Shown: positions 59,489 to 64,000 of the stretch, piece after piece
Layout of the letters: each line of letters starts with the position of its first letter
Position numbering within the stretch: position 1 is the stretch's first letter
Source of the DNA: Capitella teleta
Lineage: Eukaryota > Annelida > Polychaeta > Capitellidae
Assembly (NCBI GenBank): GCA_000328365.1
Contig: KB305274.1
Span: 32,362-96,361 of the forward strand
Length of the DNA stretch: 64,000 nt
Reading direction: 5' to 3'
Program-made: the position numbers and the translations under genes
Notes under the pieces: generated by a model
Told to the model about the DNA's origin: nothing
The model's database searches: none
Seen by the model: the letters and a program-made list of their open reading frames with translations, nothing else

Positions 59489-60739
59489 ATGTATAGGGCC
59501 TATATGGGGTACATAAACATTGAATTATCGAATGAATGATGCTTATAATTTATGAAGTTGCGTATTTATGAACTCGTAGGCTCCAATATTCATTTCTGCT
59601 TGATTGACATACCGCAAAAGCGAGGAGGTCTGTCTGTATATAGAACTCATCATAAATATCAAAGATGGGGGTCCAGCCGTATCAGACCGAATAATGCTTA
59701 CATCACCAATCGAGAAGCTGAGTGCATTGCAAATGTATCCACCAAATTTTAAAACTTAACTCAGTGTATTGATCGAGCGCTTGACGCTACTTTGAAAGCC
59801 AACAATTTCACCGAAGCGCAGCCGCAGCGCAGCCGCAGCGCCGATCATGCAGCCGCAGAAGAGCTGTGACGTCAAAACAGGGGATTTGTCAGCGCCGCAT
59901 GCATTGAAGCATATATACATGCCAACACTCCGTTTTTCGACCCGGAGACTCCTTTTTTTTTTTTATACTCCAAATCCGGTTTTGCATAAGTCTCCGGTTG
60001 GATCCGGTTTTCATAAATATCTGTAATTAAAAAATATTAATATACCTGCAGCTCCGTTTCACGCTCAACTTCTCGTTGTCCTCTTATTAGGCTGCGTGAC
60101 AGTGCGTGTGATTGCTCCATGCTCTTTAGCGTTCCGAGGCTGTGACCAATCAGATGCTCTCTTTCATTATATGCTCAGCTTGTTCACTTGTGTTAGTTAT
60201 GTACACTGGCTTTACACGTGTACTACGCTACTTTCACTTACAATATATGATTTTCATAGTCAAATATCCCTTTTGCACTTTGCCCGGAGCACGATCTGCT
60301 CTGGAATTGGATTTAGCGTCAAATGGGATGGAAAAATGGCCTTTGTTGATTTCACTGGGACTTCAAAACACAAACAGAATGCTGAGAGGGTCGTCAAAAA
60401 CTTCAAAATAATCAGTTAGTCATTCAATTCATCAAACAACAACCATAACCTGCCTATATCTTGGCAGTGAAATGAGGTCAATATCATCATAATCCAAGAG
60501 GACCAGTCATAAAAGGAAATATAATCGAAGGAGCAATTGCTGCTGATACGGCGGGAATTGGCATACTAGGCGTAGTAAGATTTGGTTGATCATTGCTTGG
60601 TCTAATAAGACTCCTAGGTGTACACTTGGGCAGGTAAGATTATACAACAACAGGAATTAGCTTGGCTTCCGAACTAACAAAATCAAAAGTTGATTGGTTA
60701 TTTAACGGCGGAAGGGGGTTTATCTCATCATAAGGTTTA

Positions 60740-61195
60740 CTCTCTGAGATTTCTTACACATTTCTGTGATTTGTACGGACTACGGTGCCAGTATCTAATT
60801 CGATAACACGGAGTTTCGATGATCTGATCTCGGACTGGAAGAGACTTCGTAGAGGTTTATGGTCGGTATGGATTTCGAACTTGGCACCCCATATATGAGC
60901 ATGAAATTTCTTTAATGAGTAAAGATAGCATAGGCTTCCTTTTCAATGGTCGCCCAATTCAATTATGCTCCAGACAATTTGTGAGAGAGATAGCTAATGA
61001 CTCGTTCAACACCTTCGTTATCTTTCTGGACCAGGATAGCACCCACGGCTTTGTTCGAGGCATCAGTGTAAAGAATATAAGGTTGGGAAACATCAGGATG
61101 AACAAGTATTGGAGATTGCATCAGAGAAGTTTTAAGTGCATCAAAGGCCTCCTGTTGTTCAGGTCCCCACACGGGAAATCCCTGAGTAGGGTTTT
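60740..61195 (-). mobile_element. Ty3/Gypsy pol fragment (fossil)
   Basis: On the minus strand the end of a Ty3/Gypsy reverse transcriptase and the RNase H region are recognisable (for example FDALKTSLMQSPIL, YILYTDASNKAVGAIL and IHTDHKPLRSL). No LTR, gag or integrase was found next to it. The element is partial and broken. It is separate from the LTR piece at 14455-15369, and whether the two belong to one family cannot be told. Confidence 0.8.
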
Positions 61196-61297
61196 CATTC
61201 GACGACTTGTATGGACTTCAATTGAATGAGCTTAAACCATTGCATTCATATTTAATGGAGGCCGCCTTGGACAAACCCCTCACCTAGCTCGTTTCAT

Positions 61298-62595
61298 TTG
61301 ATTCGTTGTTATGCACTTGACGACGGATGCACTTCACTGTTGCATCGATTATTGCTGAACCTACATCTGCAGAGTGTCTCACTGAAGACATCGTCGCCAT
61401 GGATACGACACTTTGGTCGCTTTCTCACAGTTGTCGCTCAGCTACAAAACTTACAAAGTTTGGAGATTTCGCTAGATTTCTGCAATTATTGTAATGCTTA
61501 TAGGGCTGTCCCGGCTCCGGTTGACAGGCCCCATGGCCTAAGGGGTAGTCCTTTGAATGTGCTCCATTCATGAAATAAAATATCTATCTATCTATCTAAC
61601 CGAGAAAGAGATGCGCAGTTTGGAGGAAATACTGACAGGAAACAAATTGAACAAAATGAGGAAATCGACAGTTTTACGTCCCCGTGTCGTTTGGATTCTG
61701 TTCTGAACGACAGCTTTTTATCAATGTCATCTTTGTGAGAACTTCGCCTAATGGCCTATGATCTGTCACCGACGCCTCGAAGCAACCTGACCGTCGATGC
61801 ATCGACGGTCAGGTTCCACGTGCTGTTAACCAAGCATGACCACATTGACATGCAGTGCCCTCTCATGCTAGGGAGCATGAGTTCTCGGTCACTCACTCGC
61901 AAGTCCTCAACTGCAACCACTTTCAGACGCAATGAATACTCACATGCATGCATATTTAGCCCCGCCCAAATGTTTATAGTCTTAAACTCAATGCACTCGA
62001 TGATCATGTTGCTTCGACGCTTCGCTGACAGATCATAGGCCATTAAACATATAAATGTTATAATCTCCCAAATCTNNNNNNNNNNNNNNNNNNNNNNNNN
62101 NNNNNNNNNNNNNNNNNNNNNNNNNNNNNNNNNNNNNNNNNNNNNNNNNNNNNNNNNNNNNNNNNNNNNNNNNNNNNNNNNNNNNNNNNNNNNNNNNNNN
62201 NNNNNNNNNNNNNNNNNNNNNNNNNNNNNNNNNNNNNNNNNNNNNNNNNNNNNNNNNNNNNNNNNNNNNNNNNNNNNNNNNNNNGCTCATGGCACAAATT
62301 GCAGGAATTGAATATTGATATTCATCATTATGGCTCTGTTGCAGAATGTTCATTTCGAAAGTTATTCGAAGCACTTGCCGGTTGTCGTCGCCGGGAGATT
62401 CTACGTTTATTGCCTTTGAAGATTGAGGACAGTGTGGTTCCTGACATGTGCAGAATGGTTGAATTGCTGAATCAACTGAGGATATTTACATCGCGGTGGC
62501 ATCATGATGAATCATTGAGTTATGCAGGATTCAAGCAACTGAAGCCGTTTCTTAAACGGAAGGGATTAAACACTCGTGTGTCATCGATTGAATGA
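61298..62595 (+). CDS. Pieces of a possible leucine-rich-repeat gene
   Basis: Three open pieces on the plus strand look like parts of one protein: 61298-61500 (LHLQSVSL, LQNLQSLEISL, an LRR-like rhythm), 61606-61737 (IEQNEEIDSFTSPCRLDSV, acidic) and 62285-62595 (LNIDIHHYG, KLFEALAGCRRREILRLLPL, ending VSSIE). The pieces are parted by a retroposon tail (about 61505-61600), a MITE (61749-62045) and a 209-base gap, so exons and start are not fixed. An LRR or F-box-type protein is a guess from the leucine spacing only. It could also be a decayed gene. Confidence 0.35.
61505..61600 (+). repeat. Retroposon-like 3' end with (TATC)n tail
   Basis: CATGAAATAAAATATCTATC then TATC units to about 61600. 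The AATAAA-plus-TATC layout matches the tails at about 4269 and 5662. Confidence 0.5.
61749..62045. mobile_element. TA-flanked MITE, 297 bp, with internal perfect palindrome
   Basis: The terminal inverted repeats are 38 bp (61749-61786 and 62008-62045) with three mismatches; they start TAATGGCCTATGATCTGTCA. Directly after the left repeat comes a 28-bp perfect palindrome (61786-61813; half-site CCTGACCGTCGATG). TA at both ends suggests a Tc1/mariner-type parent. No coding frame. Confidence 0.82.
62076..62284. other. Assembly gap (209 N)
   Basis: 209 undetermined bases, starting 31 bp after the MITE and ending at the third LRR-like piece. Confidence 1.
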
Positions 62596-62599
62596 TATG

Positions 62600-63751
<1,152 letters not shown>

Positions 63752-64000
63752 CTTACTGTGTTTTGTTTATTCATTTATTTGTTTATCTATTTAATTATTT
63801 ATTTATTTATTTATTTATTTGCTTATCATTGTGTTCTGTTGTTTTAGGGAAGGGGGGTGGTAGGGGTTATTGTTTGGATGGTTATTCCAGTTTGTTTATT
63901 TTTAGTTCCAGTTTCCAGTTTATATCTATGTTCTTTATGGTTTCTTTGTTCTCATTTTAATTGTGGGTATATTATTTGAGGATTTATCTTTTCTAAAAAA

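Noticed and set aside
59805-59870. GCAGCCGCAGCGC-type short repeats
   Set aside because: Only a few impure units over 60 bp; too little to call a functional array.

Overview
The window is animal nuclear DNA: spliced genes with GT-AG introns, AATAAA signals, animal-specific families (BMPER/crossveinless-2, inversin, TMTC4, an ASB-type ankyrin/SOCS-box protein, a serpin) and a heavy load of LINEs, a tRNA-derived SINE, MITEs and LTR fossils. About 25 of the introns I could place by phase matching are only 46-64 nt long, in five different genes, so the species has a strong short-intron mode. That, with the gene set, would suit a marine invertebrate with compact genes (a demosponge is one candidate), but the sequence does not settle the phylum. 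Two runs of N (27711-27760 and 62076-62284) are assembly gaps.

Layout. 1-5.7 kb: mostly non-coding, one doubtful ORF pair and two retroposon 3' ends. 5.7-7.2 kb: a minus-strand C2H2 zinc-finger gene. 7.4-15.7 kb: a nest of mobile DNA bounded by about 140-bp inverted repeats, holding a TTAA-ended MITE, three LINE pieces, a SINE inside a LINE, and the 3' end of an LTR element. 17-20 kb: LINE piece, a second SINE copy whose tail has become a GTGC microsatellite. 20.8-23 kb: a dispersed repeat and a single-exon secreted serpin with a probable GPI-anchor signal. 25.8-27.4 kb: LINE tail and a minus-strand methyltransferase. 27.9-29.1 kb: a foldback element. 33.3-33.7 kb: possible small membrane protein. 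34.0-34.9 kb: foldback element with tandem 20-bp units in each arm, directly in front of the first recognised inversin exon. 34.9-40.1 kb: inversin. 41.3-47.9 kb: BMPER (minus). 51.4-54.4 kb: TMTC4. 55.7-56.9 kb: ASB-type protein (minus, convergent with TMTC4). 57-64 kb: MITEs (one hAT-like with an exact 8-bp target duplication), an LTR pol fossil, pieces of a possible LRR gene, and a long AT repeat.

The genes are not an operon or pathway unit. Loose themes are extracellular signalling (BMPER, serpin), ciliary/Wnt polarity (inversin), ER O-mannosylation of cadherin-type proteins (TMTC4) and ubiquitin ligase targeting (ASB). The main points for a second look are the serpin with a non-inhibitory-type hinge and GPI tail, the N-myristoylation signal on the ASB protein, the lysine tail of BMPER, the foldback elements, and a 14-bp motif (AAGTGCGTTATGAT) repeated far more often than chance allows.
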